Translations under genes and position numbers: made by a program | In this document: positions 54,379-62,611 of the stretch, in pieces | Position numbering within the stretch: position 1 is the stretch's first letter | Layout of the letters: the number at the start of each line of letters is the position of its first letter | Notes under the pieces: generated by a model | What the model was told of the DNA's origin: nothing | The model's database searches: none | What the model saw: the letters and a program-made list of their open reading frames with translations, nothing else | From: Bacteroidaceae bacterium | GTDB lineage: Bacteria > Bacteroidota > Bacteroidia > Bacteroidales > Bacteroidaceae | Length of the DNA stretch: 63,289 bases | Direction: 5' to 3' | Assembly (NCBI GenBank): GCA_017631315.1 | Contig: JAGBTN010000014.1 | Span: 1 to 63,289 of the forward strand

Positions 54379-57300
54379 TTACCTCTTGTTGAATAAATCT
54401 CCATCATCCGGCAGTCTGTCTACATACCAAGGTAGATCGGAATCTGGAACCGGGAAGTCAGGAATGATTGGCTCCTCCGATACGAAGTAATCGAAATCGC
54501 CGTACTTGGAAATCGTAGCAATTGCGTCATCGACGAGTGCACTGTAGTAGGACTTGTCGATAATATCAAACGTGCCGAGTGTCCGAATCATCTCAGCCTC
54601 AAGCCATCTGTAGCCGTTAGTACCAGTAACAGAGTCGTACTTGGTGTTGCCGAAATTATCTTTCATACTCTTGACAAGTTCGCCGCCACCACATCCAGGC
54701 TTGATAGGACAGAAGTTGCCAATTCGTCCGACGAAGTGACGATTGTGACCCTCCTCAATCAGTCCGATCAGAGTCTCCTGACGGCTATGCTGAATATCAT
54801 CCTTACGCAGTTTCTTGAGTTCGCCCTCGTATGCCTTTACATCAGGCAGCGTCTCGTTCATATCGAGGTAGATTGCGGAGCCCTTGACTTCCTTTACTTC
54901 GCACATGTCCTCAAATACGATTTCCTCTTTACTGAAGAGGCTCTTGAATACATAAGGAACCGCAAACTGAGTTCCGGTAGCAGTCCATTTGCCAGACTTC
55001 TTTTTGTTATCGCCAGGAATATAACCGTACAGTCGCTCACAACTAGCAGCGTCGGCATACTTGGCAATATAAACAGCCTTATTGACCAGACACATTCGGT
55101 CGTAAGTAGCCTCGTGTTCGAACGTGTAGCCATAACGCTTGCCGAAATCCATAACCTCATTGATGATCTGAGGTGTTGCATTAGGAATTTTGATAGAGTC
55201 CGTCTTGATATGAGCAACGGTGAATCCCTTAGACTCAACAAACTCCTTCAGGTCAATCATGAACAGAGCACCGCGCTTAGCGACAATGTTATCGACATTG
55301 CGAGGATCTCTGAACAGGGTCTCGAACGATGCAGCCGTCAGACCATACACAGAGTTGATTGCGATCTTCAGAGCAGTTGCCAGGTCTTTGGAGCTCATCT
55401 CGCCGTTAATAACTTTCTGAATATAAGGCGTCAGTTTGCCATCTAGAATCTTATTAACTTCTTCCCAAGCCTCATGCTTGATATGAACTCGACCATAAAC
55501 GATTTCTCTGAATCGTCTAGTGAACTCAACACCAAACAGGGTCTCCATAATCGCACTATGCGGATGCATCGACATGACGTCCAGCAGGGCCACATTGAAC
55601 CACATGCCAGGATTAGTGATAACCAGACCACCCTCGCCAGCCTCAATACCTTTATAGATAGACTTGCCGTTCTCGTACTTGTAGCCAGGGAAATATGGCA
55701 ACAGACTTCCAGCAGGACCATGCTTAACGGCCATCATCTCAGGCGCGGCTTCTCTCAGGAATTCAATGCGTTCCTCGTCCAACTCGTAGACGGGTTCTGC
55801 CATGTTACGCCAACAGAATGCACCCTGAGGCTTACGATTATTGCCAAATATAATTTTGCCAGTCAGAGTATTGGTCGAATGGTTGACGGTCAGTCCAGCT
55901 AAGTCAGCCAGAATCTGTCGAGCGGTAAAGTCGCCCTGTAGATGGTTGAATACAGCCTCGGTTGCGATGACGTCGTTGTCACAGTATTCAGCAACTTCAA
56001 CCCAGCGCTCTTCCGGAACAGGTTCATCCCAAGGCAGACCAAGCTCCTGGTGATGGATACCCAGTTCGATTTCCCACTTCTTCAGAGATTGCTTCGTAGC
56101 CGCAAAGTCATGAACATCCGTATAGGAGAGGTTATATGCTTCACTGAACTTAGCCTTTCTCTGAATAGACTTATCCTTGTTGACGAGCTTCTGAGAAAGC
56201 TTATACAGCTGCTCATTGTTATAGCCCATCAGACATGCATAAATCATGTGATTATCGTAACTGAGGTTATTGAAACCAATGAGTCGATATTTAAGCAGCT
56301 GCTCAATATCGCTCGGCTTCGGATTGATTAGTCGAACAACCGGTTTACCCTCGCCCTGAACTTTCCAATTGACCAGGAACAAGTTCGGAAACACCTCGAT
56401 ATCGTAAAATATAATCGGAGTGTCATCGCCCTCTTCAACCGGCAGTGACGGTTCCTCAGATTTGAACTTCATCTTATTTACAGTTTTGATGCAATAGGGC
56501 GCCTGGTTCGTACTACTAGCAGCGAACGCAAACACGGCGTTTTTCATATCGCTAACATCGTACTTCATTCCACCCTCATAAGCATCGGTCAGAACCTTAT
56601 CGATGAAGTCAATGCTACACCTCGTACTTGAGTGATACTCTTTGTTGAGGTTTCGTTTTATTGTTGTTCGTATGGCTTTCTCATTTAAGACGGTATCGAA
56701 ATTGACCATCTTATCTTCTCCTTTCAGCGGCAACCCCGAACTGATCGTAGCGATCGGCAGGTCGTTGCACTTAGTGAGCTTTCTTCGGAGGGAGCTTTTG
56801 CCAGTGAACACTTTGACTTCGATATGGTCATCGTAGATTCGACTCAGCTTATTTACATCGCCAGAATAAATATAATGAAGATGCACACCGGCTCCGCTCT
56901 TACTAAGCTCGGTGTATGTAGGAGGCCACGTGCTAGCAGCTTCGAGATTCCGTTCCAGTGACTTGCCGCCCTTATCGTCCGGGATATCAAAGTCGATAAC
57001 AATGTGGTTCTCCGGGACTTTTACGTAATGCAGCATAGACGTGTCGATTTCGGACAGCCTACCAGTTACTTCGTCCCATTTTCTCGATGGCGTACCCTTG
57101 ACATTCGCATACTGAGCAGGGTAATCTGCGTATACGCTGTCAAATATAGACGGCATGATGTCCAGACCAAGCGCCTTGGGTTTGGTAGCCTCGATGATTG
57201 CTTCTTTTCGATTGTACGAATCGTCTTCTTCAAACTTGTCGTATCTAAATCCAGAATATAGACTGCGGATCTTAGAACCATCGCCGCCAGTAACATTTTC

Positions 57301-58530
57301 CTGGAAGTCTCGGAAGTAGTTCTTAAGTTCTTCCTTAAACACACGCTGGGAGAACGGATACGTGATCTTCGCATCCTCGCAATATATCTTATACATCTCC
57401 CAGGATGCTTTCAGAGTCGTTTGGTCTTCACGTCTGAATACGTAATACGAATCGAGAATGAAGTTGTAGAAATCGTTGGAAGCGCCCATCATCGCCGTAG
57501 GAACATAGTCGTCGTATGCTCCAGGATCACTTAAATATACCTCTCGGCAATGACATGCGATTGCGCCCAATTCGAATTTAATGTGATTAACAGCTTTCTT
57601 ATACTCCTTAGGGTTTAGCTTGTTGCCAGAAGGAGTCACGTCAATCAGTCGTCGAATCAGACCAGACCGAGCGTCTGTAATCTTAACCGGCTTATTGGTG
57701 CCCATGAACAGAAACGCTTTAAAGCTATTGGAATATGCTTTCTTAAACTTTTCGTTCACGGTCATAAGCTCGTGAGACACCAGACTGTTTAGTCGAGTGT
57801 TGTCCTCAATCTTTGACAAGTCGCCGTCGTGCTGAATCGCAACGAGTGGATTCGAACTAAACGCTTCCAACGCAAAAGAGGCATTAGCGGAACCCAACGC
57901 CTTCGCATCGAATACCGCATAATACCCCTTGAACAGTTGCTCGATAATATTCAGAATTGTAGACTTACCAGTACCCGCAGGACCGTACATTACCAAGAAC
58001 TTCTGAATCGTCTTGGAATCGCCAGTCACGATAGCGCCAATTGCCCACTCGATTTTATGTCTCTCAGCAGGAGTATACAGAGTGGAAATCAGTTTCTCGT
58101 AAGACGGGCAGTCGCCAGGCTCAAGCGGATACTCGAGTCTTTTACTTGCATAATCCTTCTTATCGACAGGACTATTGGCAAATATCAATTTCTCATCGAG
58201 CATGTGGAATGAGTCTCGCATCTGCTTCTGACAATATTTATGCCAGGAATCGACCATACCAGATTCAGAGTCCTGCATATACAGAACCCGAATATTGTTA
58301 TCGAAACGCTCTTTATTCTCCTCTGCGAACTTCCTCAGTTCCAGATCGATCAAATATAAAGCGTCCATCTCGTCAGTCGACCACAGACCTTTATGTTCAT
58401 CCCATATTGCATAGAAATCCCCGCCCCGGACCATCAGATCCGAGCTTCGAGGATACATGCGAAATCTCGGATATATTTCCGTCACTCCACGCTTGTCAGT
58501 TCGTGTAGAGATCATCAAAAAATCTAACAT
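54379..58530 (-). CDS. SF3 helicase / AEP-type primase / family B DNA polymerase fusion
   Basis: 1383 residues in one frame. About 140-460: SF3 (D5/P4-type) helicase with Walker A MYGPAGTGKSTI (182-192), Walker B-like AIQHDGDL and sensor FLFMGTNKPVKI, then SGLIRRLI. About 500-610: archaeo-eukaryotic primase-like domain with VIDFDIPDD (DxD, 511-519), SGAGVHLHYIYSG (545-557) and IEVKVF as third acidic position. About 705-870: 3'-5' exonuclease (FYDIEVFPNLFLVNW; IGFNNLSYDNHMI; AEYCDNDVIAT). About 960-1250: polymerase palm (motif A LLDVMSMHPHSAI, motif B ATALKIAINSVYGLTA, motif C AHIKTDSIKI with Lys in place of the first Asp, second Asp kept). It can in principle unwind, prime, copy and proofread. 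Short N-terminal region of unknown role. Confidence 0.85.
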   Translation of the reverse strand: MLDFLMISTRTDKRGVTEIYPRFRMYPRSSDLMVRGGDFYAIWDEHKGLWSTDEMDALYLIDLELRKFAEENKERFDNNIRVLYMQDSESGMVDSWHKYCQKQMRDSFHMLDEKLIFANSPVDKKDYASKRLEYPLEPGDCPSYEKLISTLYTPAERHKIEWAIGAIVTGDSKTIQKFLVMYGPAGTGKSTILNIIEQLFKGYYAVFDAKALGSANASFALEAFSSNPLVAIQHDGDLSKIEDNTRLNSLVSHELMTVNEKFKKAYSNSFKAFLFMGTNKPVKITDARSGLIRRLIDVTPSGNKLNPKEYKKAVNHIKFELGAIACHCREVYLSDPGAYDDYVPTAMMGASNDFYNFILDSYYVFRREDQTTLKASWEMYKIYCEDAKITYPFSQRVFKEELKNYFRDFQENVTGGDGSKIRSLYSGFRYDKFEEDDSYNRKEAIIEATKPKALGLDIMPSIFDSVYADYPAQYANVKGTPSRKWDEVTGRLSEIDTSMLHYVKVPENHIVIDFDIPDDKGGKSLERNLEAASTWPPTYTELSKSGAGVHLHYIYSGDVNKLSRIYDDHIEVKVFTGKSSLRRKLTKCNDLPIATISSGLPLKGEDKMVNFDTVLNEKAIRTTIKRNLNKEYHSSTRCSIDFIDKVLTDAYEGGMKYDVSDMKNAVFAFAASSTNQAPYCIKTVNKMKFKSEEPSLPVEEGDDTPIIFYDIEVFPNLFLVNWKVQGEGKPVVRLINPKPSDIEQLLKYRLIGFNNLSYDNHMIYACLMGYNNEQLYKLSQKLVNKDKSIQRKAKFSEAYNLSYTDVHDFAATKQSLKKWEIELGIHHQELGLPWDEPVPEERWVEVAEYCDNDVIATEAVFNHLQGDFTARQILADLAGLTVNHSTNTLTGKIIFGNNRKPQGAFCWRNMAEPVYELDEERIEFLREAAPEMMAVKHGPAGSLLPYFPGYKYENGKSIYKGIEAGEGGLVITNPGMWFNVALLDVMSMHPHSAIMETLFGVEFTRRFREIVYGRVHIKHEAWEEVNKILDGKLTPYIQKVINGEMSSKDLATALKIAINSVYGLTAASFETLFRDPRNVDNIVAKRGALFMIDLKEFVESKGFTVAHIKTDSIKIPNATPQIINEVMDFGKRYGYTFEHEATYDRMCLVNKAVYIAKYADAASCERLYGYIPGDNKKKSGKWTATGTQFAVPYVFKSLFSKEEIVFEDMCEVKEVKGSAIYLDMNETLPDVKAYEGELKKLRKDDIQHSRQETLIGLIEEGHNRHFVGRIGNFCPIKPGCGGGELVKSMKDNFGNTKYDSVTGTNGYRWLEAEMIRTLGTFDIIDKSYYSALVDDAIATISKYGDFDYFVSEEPIIPDFPVPDSDLPWYVDRLPDDGDLFNKR

Positions 58531-58539
58531 TACATTTGC

Positions 58540-59124
58540 TTACTCCTTTCTGATGCGAGCGCGGTAGGGAATATCACCCGCCAATTCATCCAGATACCAG
58601 CATAGCTGATACCAGATATCAACTTTTCGGGAATCGAAGGGAGCGTGTCGTAATGTAAACAAGCTACCCCTTCCATTCGGTTCATATTCACGGTCGAGGA
58701 ATCTCCGAATCACGTCGTCGACATAACGTTCATCATAATTATGATTGTACATTGCGCCCAGGCCAAGGCTGACAACCATACCCCAGAACCACTGCGATGT
58801 ACGGTCGCCGTAATCTGGGTCGTCCATAAGATCCTCTTCACAACGGACTGCCAGTGCAACCATCATCTCGAGCACTGTACACGGTCCGCCGATGTATTCA
58901 CGAATATCAAATCGATCCCCGTAACCCTGCGATTGGGCGAATCGATAACGCATATCAACACCCCAGTCAGCACGGTCTGCATCCAGAGTTCTAGACCATC
59001 TGAATGGGATACCGTGCAATTGTCTTAACAGAAGATCGTACGAAATATCATCCGATTGAGTAGACCGACATACGATATCGCAGAGCCATTCAAAATAGTA
59101 TTCTTGGATATCGCGACGATACAT
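58540..59124 (-). CDS. conserved phage protein, 194 aa
   Basis: MYRRDIQEYYFEWLCDIVCRSTQSDDISYDLLLRQLHGIPFRWSRTLDADRADWGVDMRYRFAQSQGY..., CTVLEMMVALAVRCEEDLMDDPDYGDRTSQWFWGMVVSLGLGAMYNHNYDERYVDDVIRRFLDREYEPNGRGSLF. A signature I know well from Clostridia phages, always near the replicase gene; no function is established. Mostly helical and acidic. Start overlaps the stop of the preceding gene (ATGTATCG), end 9 bp before the replicase. Confidence 0.8.
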   Translation of the reverse strand: MYRRDIQEYYFEWLCDIVCRSTQSDDISYDLLLRQLHGIPFRWSRTLDADRADWGVDMRYRFAQSQGYGDRFDIREYIGGPCTVLEMMVALAVRCEEDLMDDPDYGDRTSQWFWGMVVSLGLGAMYNHNYDERYVDDVIRRFLDREYEPNGRGSLFTLRHAPFDSRKVDIWYQLCWYLDELAGDIPYRARIRKE

Positions 59125-59708
59125 CAGTCACACCCCGGATAGGGATTCTGCTTAGGTACATCGGAATATCTACGAGTATCCCTCATAATCTCATAGTCGG
59201 TTTCCTCTTCGTCATTTCTGACAAAGACAGTATCCTCTTCATACTCACCGTAATGGTTCATGAAATCGCGGCCGATCTTTTCTTCGATCTCATCGTCATC
59301 CCAGACGTCATAGAAATCGTCCTCGACAACACCGTCAGCGTAGTAAGTCAGACTGACTGCCTGGTACTCGCCCTCTTCGAACATATCCGGTGAGATCACA
59401 TAGGGTTTCTTCACAGGTTTGGGAACTCCTTTCTCGTTGTTATTGTTGTACGTGTTTGCGATGTTCGCATAATCCACACGCTCCTGCTCCGTGAACTCAG
59501 GAACAGATTCGGGAATAACAACAGCGGGCTCCTCTTCCACAGCAGGTTCGACACTGTCATCGTCGTGCTTCATATACACTTCTCGCACTGCCTCAATCTC
59601 CTCTTGAGCGAGCCGGGCATATTTATCTTTTACCAGTTTCCAGGTAACCGCAGAGCCAATAGCAGCGCCTGCGGTAAAAATGAACAGGTTACTCAAAGTC
59701 TTGTTCAT
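59124..59708 (-). CDS. membrane-anchored acidic protein, 194 aa
   Basis: Start at 59708 (MNKTLSNLFIFTAGAAIGSAVTW). One N-terminal membrane segment, a short coiled coil (KLVKDKYARLAQEEIEAVREVY), a very acidic Pro/Glu region (VEPAVEEEPAVVIPESVPEF) and a C-terminal domain with the pattern YVISPDMFEEGEYQAVSLTYYADGVVEDDFYDVWDDDEIEEKIGRDFMNHYGEYEEDTVFVRNDEEETDYEI, which recurs in Clostridia phages. Function unknown. Its start lies inside the preceding 58-residue gene. Confidence 0.8.
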   Translation of the reverse strand: MNKTLSNLFIFTAGAAIGSAVTWKLVKDKYARLAQEEIEAVREVYMKHDDDSVEPAVEEEPAVVIPESVPEFTEQERVDYANIANTYNNNNEKGVPKPVKKPYVISPDMFEEGEYQAVSLTYYADGVVEDDFYDVWDDDEIEEKIGRDFMNHYGEYEEDTVFVRNDEEETDYEIMRDTRRYSDVPKQNPYPGCD

Positions 59709-59865
59709 CGTCTTCTTGCTCCTCATTTTTAATAGTGATTACCGTAAGTGCCAATCCACCAAATAGTAGTGATACACTAAGCATGATTCCACCTACGATA
59801 TGACGTTTACGTTTATTACCCATCACATAACTAAGTGTAGACACAATGCGCTCTAGTCTGTCCAT
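59689..59865 (-). CDS. small single-TM protein, 58 aa
   Basis: ATG at 59865; MDRLERIVSTLSYVMGNKRKRHIVGGIMLSVSLLFGGLALTVITIKNEEQEDDEQDFE. A basic stretch ahead of one membrane helix and a strongly acidic end. GAGGGG lies 13 bases before the ATG (rather far), so translation may be coupled to the overlapping 37-residue gene. Function unknown. Confidence 0.6.
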   Translation of the reverse strand: MDRLERIVSTLSYVMGNKRKRHIVGGIMLSVSLLFGGLALTVITIKNEEQEDDEQDFE

Positions 59866-59966
59866 TCAGTATCAGTCCCCTCAGGGTGAGACAATACAGT
59901 GATACCGGAAATGAAACAGAGACCGGCCATAGCAATGAATGTGTACGCCATACGCTTCATATTCAT
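59853..59966 (-). CDS. very small membrane peptide, 37 aa
   Basis: ATG at 59966 with GAGGAGAGATGATAGA upstream. It begins MNMKRMAYTFIAMAGLCFIS, continues GITVLSHPEG and ends TDTEWTD; one hydrophobic segment. Its end overlaps the start of the next small gene by 13 bp, so the two are likely coupled. No family recognised. Confidence 0.55.
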   Translation of the reverse strand: MNMKRMAYTFIAMAGLCFISGITVLSHPEGTDTEWTD

Positions 59967-59983
59967 TCTATCATCTCTCCTCG

Positions 59984-60214
59984 TTAGTTTTTTCTCGGGT
60001 CGGTTATATTGTTAAGGAACATTAACTCATTACCAACACGGATACCCTTAAGCTTACCAAGCGTGACCCATGCTCGAACGGTTCCAAGACCAACTCCGAA
60101 TTTTGCAGCTACTTTCTCTTCGCTAATCAAACCAACCATGACGCCGTCCTTGATAATTTCTTCATTCTCAAGTTTATTGCTCATAATATAGATGATCAAT
60201 TCCCTACCGGTCAA
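59984..60214 (-). CDS. excisionase-like HTH protein, 76 aa, TTG start
   Basis: The start is a TTG at 60214 (GGAGG at eight bases); the GTG at 60223 lies within that ribosome site. ISEEKVAAKFGVGLGTVRAWVTLGKLKGIRVGNELMFLNN is the MerR-like winged-helix pattern of excisionases and small phage DNA-binding proteins. Serine integrases use unrelated directionality factors of variable sequence, so this protein may or may not be the Xis; it is a plausible candidate or an early regulator. Confidence 0.75.
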   Translation of the reverse strand: MTGRELIIYIMSNKLENEEIIKDGVMVGLISEEKVAAKFGVGLGTVRAWVTLGKLKGIRVGNELMFLNNITDPRKN

Positions 60215-60319
60215 ATGTGTCACCTCCTTTCAAGTGCCCGGCTCATTAGAATATCCGGGTTAGAATATGCTAAAGAGCCACGGGAACTCAAAACGATACG
60301 GCATTATGTCCTCTGAACT

Positions 60320-61279
60320 TCAAGGCAGAAATTCCATGATGTTGTCTTCGCAGTTGAACTCCAGCCACACGGACTTCTCGTAGCCGTTCATAAAGTAGCG
60401 CTTGTTCTCATCCTTGATGTTGCCCATCAGACCGAAGTCGATAGTGACAGGATTGTCCTTAGTCCAATGCCAGCCGATCACATTGCCGATACGAGTACGA
60501 GGAATACCCAGCTCGTCCAGGACCTCATTCAGGAAGATATCACCGACTCTATGCAGGCGCTCGTTCAGATAGTTCTGAGTCTGAATCAGGAACATCTTGT
60601 TCAGCTGGGCATCGCGCTCCCAACCCTTGCAGGTCTCATCGAATACGAAAGTGTAAGGGCTACGGTTGTTAGGGTCGTAAGTTTCAACAGTCTTAGTAAC
60701 AGTAGTAACTTCGCCGGTCTCAGGGTTAGTGACTTCCTCGGTAACATCGATGGCTTTGACACCATACTTCAGTTCGCGATCCAGCTCTTCACCGAAACGC
60801 TCGATAACACGGCTGCGGTAATCCTTGAAGCCCTCATCGACAGCCTTGTACGCAGCAGCCAGAGCGAGATTACGCTTATGCAGGATGCGGTTAGAGCCGA
60901 TCATACATGCCACAGATACTGCAGTTACTGCAACAGCAGGAGCATACAGCTTGGCAACCTTAAAGCAGCCCTTCGCATAGTAAATGGTCAGGTCCTTCTT
61001 GCCGTCTTCAGGGGTATACTCGACCTGTACGATCTCCTGAGTCTCAGGATCGACGGTGTTTGCGATGCCGGTTTCAACAGCATTGTGGACAGCATCGACA
61101 TTGCGCTGAGTCTCTTCCAGGATAGGATTCAGCTTTGTAGTGGCCTTGCAGCCCATAACGAAACCGACACCAACGCCGATTGCGCCACCGATTGCCAGGA
61201 TAGTAGGACTATGTTTCTTAATAGTAAGCGCAGTACGATGCATACCACGCGTGATGTTTGCAGGGATTTGAAGTTTCAT
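60320..61279 (-). CDS. DUF6353-like membrane protein (paralogue B), 319 aa
   Basis: The longest of three paralogues. Hydrophobic segments at about 28-48 (ILAIGGAIGVGVGFVMGC) and 112-132 (LYAPAVAVTAVSVACMIGSN). NLALAAAYKAVDEGFKDYRSRVIERFGEELDRE aligns with the same part of the other two (ALTSAYALLDNSYKDFKAKVQELYGE; TALAAAYQISEKALSEYKDAVIETIGE). An extra 50 residues (VTEEVTNPETGEVTTVTKTVETYDPNN) are unique. ATG at 61279 with AAAAGGAGATAGTTCAATC upstream. Role unknown. Confidence 0.85.
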   Translation of the reverse strand: MKLQIPANITRGMHRTALTIKKHSPTILAIGGAIGVGVGFVMGCKATTKLNPILEETQRNVDAVHNAVETGIANTVDPETQEIVQVEYTPEDGKKDLTIYYAKGCFKVAKLYAPAVAVTAVSVACMIGSNRILHKRNLALAAAYKAVDEGFKDYRSRVIERFGEELDRELKYGVKAIDVTEEVTNPETGEVTTVTKTVETYDPNNRSPYTFVFDETCKGWERDAQLNKMFLIQTQNYLNERLHRVGDIFLNEVLDELGIPRTRIGNVIGWHWTKDNPVTIDFGLMGNIKDENKRYFMNGYEKSVWLEFNCEDNIMEFLP

Positions 61280-61319
61280 GATTGAACTATCTCCTTTTCA
61301 AATATATTTTGAATACTGA

Positions 61320-61943
61320 TTAATTTCTGTCCAGGGGAAGCGCACGAGGCAACTTCAGAATATAACCGTCACGCACTCGAACTGCTTCGGCCGTACGAAT
61401 GTTCATCCAGCCATACTTAGCATTCATATAGTTATGATCGGTAATACCGCACAGGTCGTACAGATCGGCAACAGAGACCATGCCGTAGACCTCGATGATT
61501 TCATCCATTCGACGAATGACCTCTTCCGCTTCCTGACGAGTAGGAATGGAAATATTGTCGTAATCGAATACGGATCTTGTTTTGGTGCTGGAATTGCTGC
61601 GACTGCTGTCGTTGGAACCGTAGTAGCTTCTGTAGGACACTTTGTCAGAAGAACCGGTATAGTTCTTACTGCGTCCGGATTCTCCATACAGAACCATGTC
61701 GATGCCGTTACGTACGATTTCAGAAATCATCTTCTTGGTAGCAGGAACGATGACATCCATAATGATATACTCAGAAATACTGGACATGTCACCGGGTGCA
61801 AACAGATTTGTCAGCTTACGAGCCGTGTCGGGCTTACGCTTAGCTGTACCCGTGATTACTTTTTCGACTTTCTTCTTCTCGACAGGTGCCGCACTCTGTT
61901 CAGGATTAGCCTTAATAGAATTTGGCGTATAATCGATGCTCAT
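61320..61943 (-). CDS. conserved phage protein, 207 aa
   Basis: MSIDYTPNSIKANPEQ..., FAPGDMSSISEYIIMDVIVPATKKMISEIVRNGIDMVLYGESGRSK, then a Ser/Tyr-rich linker and IPTRQEAEEVIRRMDEIIEVYGMVSVADLYDLCGITDHNYMNAKYGWMNIRTAEAVRVRDGYILKLPRALPLD. I know this combination from many Clostridia phages; the C-terminal part looks like a winged helix (VSVADLYDLCG..YGWxNL..A.V...), so DNA binding or a structural role is possible, but none is proven. Confidence 0.8.
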   Translation of the reverse strand: MSIDYTPNSIKANPEQSAAPVEKKKVEKVITGTAKRKPDTARKLTNLFAPGDMSSISEYIIMDVIVPATKKMISEIVRNGIDMVLYGESGRSKNYTGSSDKVSYRSYYGSNDSSRSNSSTKTRSVFDYDNISIPTRQEAEEVIRRMDEIIEVYGMVSVADLYDLCGITDHNYMNAKYGWMNIRTAEAVRVRDGYILKLPRALPLDRN

Positions 61944-61961
61944 GGTAATTAGCTCCTTCCA

Positions 61962-62153
61962 TCACTCAATGAGTGTGACTTTTCCAGGTAACTCGACCTT
62001 GGACTGTGGCGACTTACCGGTTTGTTTTTTATACTGATACTCGAGATTCGCTCGAGCTTTCTTCTCAGATACGGCGTATGTAGAGCCGTACCAGTGATGT
62101 TCAATACAACGCCCGAATATAACTACCGGACCTTCGTACGTATACTTTTGCAT
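61962..62153 (-). CDS. conserved small phage protein, 63 aa
   Basis: MQKYTYEGPVVIFGRCIEHHWYGSTYAVSEKKARANLEYQYKKQTGKSPQSKVELPGKVTLIE. The pattern YxGPVxxFGxxIxxxWxGSTxAVSExKARxNLxYQxKKxxGxxxxxKIxLPGKI recurs in gut phages, with unknown function. ATG at 62153 with AAGGAGGGTCGT upstream. Confidence 0.8.
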   Translation of the reverse strand: MQKYTYEGPVVIFGRCIEHHWYGSTYAVSEKKARANLEYQYKKQTGKSPQSKVELPGKVTLIE

Positions 62154-62173
62154 ACGACCCTCCTTTTACATAA

Positions 62174-62211
62174 AGAAAAAAAAGGAGAACACCCAGTTAT
62201 GGATGCTCTCC
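62174..62211 (-). terminator. intrinsic terminator after the 62255-62533 gene
   Basis: GGAGAGCATCC-ATAACT-GGGTGTTCTCC hairpin followed by eight T on the minus strand. Confidence 0.9.
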
Positions 62212-62254
62212 TCTTCGGTTAAACCACTGCTATTTTCCGTTCACGCAGTAGTAA

Positions 62255-62533
62255 TCATGCGTTTTCAGGAACTGCCTCTTCGCAGGCTTCGCATTCCGCG
62301 TCGATCACGTTCTCCGCAGCTGCCTTTTCAGCCTTCTTCGCCTTGTGCTTGGCCAACAGCTTCTTGCCGCCGGTTACTGCCTTCTTACCGATAACGATAA
62401 TGCCTGCAGTAATCAGACCGCCGATAGCCATTGCCATGCCAGTGCTCATACCAGCCTCTTCTTCAGCCTCGATGGGAACCAGATCATTGACCTCGTTAAC
62501 CTCTGCCTCGTAGATGTTGTTCATTTCTTCCAT
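62255..62533 (-). CDS. small single-TM protein with acidic and basic parts, 92 aa
   Basis: ATG at 62533 with AAAGGAGTAAAAAATC upstream. An acidic N-terminal part (MNNIYEAEVNEVNDLVPIEAEEEAG), one membrane segment (MSTGMAMAIGGLITAGIIVIG), a basic helix (KKAVTGGKKLLAKHKAKKAEKAAAEN) and an acidic cysteine-containing end. Complete cassette with motif copy 16 and terminator. It precedes the DUF6353-like genes; a shared membrane role is possible but speculative. Confidence 0.7.
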   Translation of the reverse strand: MEEMNNIYEAEVNEVNDLVPIEAEEEAGMSTGMAMAIGGLITAGIIVIGKKAVTGGKKLLAKHKAKKAEKAAAENVIDAECEACEEAVPENA

Positions 62534-62584
62534 GATTTTTTACTCCTTTCGGTTTTTAGAAATATAGTTTGATAGGTTTACTAC

Positions 62585-62611
62585 CTCATAATACGATGTG
62601 TTTTTTTCGCG
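62585..62611 (-). promoter_or_regulatory. 27-bp promoter-like motif, copy 16
   Basis: CGCG-N6-ACA-N7-TTATG-AG, beginning right after the stop of the DUF6353-like gene at 62612. Confidence 0.7.

Noticed and set aside
60260-60304. 14-residue peptide frame (MPYRFEFPWLFSIF) with AGAGGACATA before its ATG
   Set aside because: Too short for a claim without conservation; the ribosome site is fair, so it could be a leader peptide.
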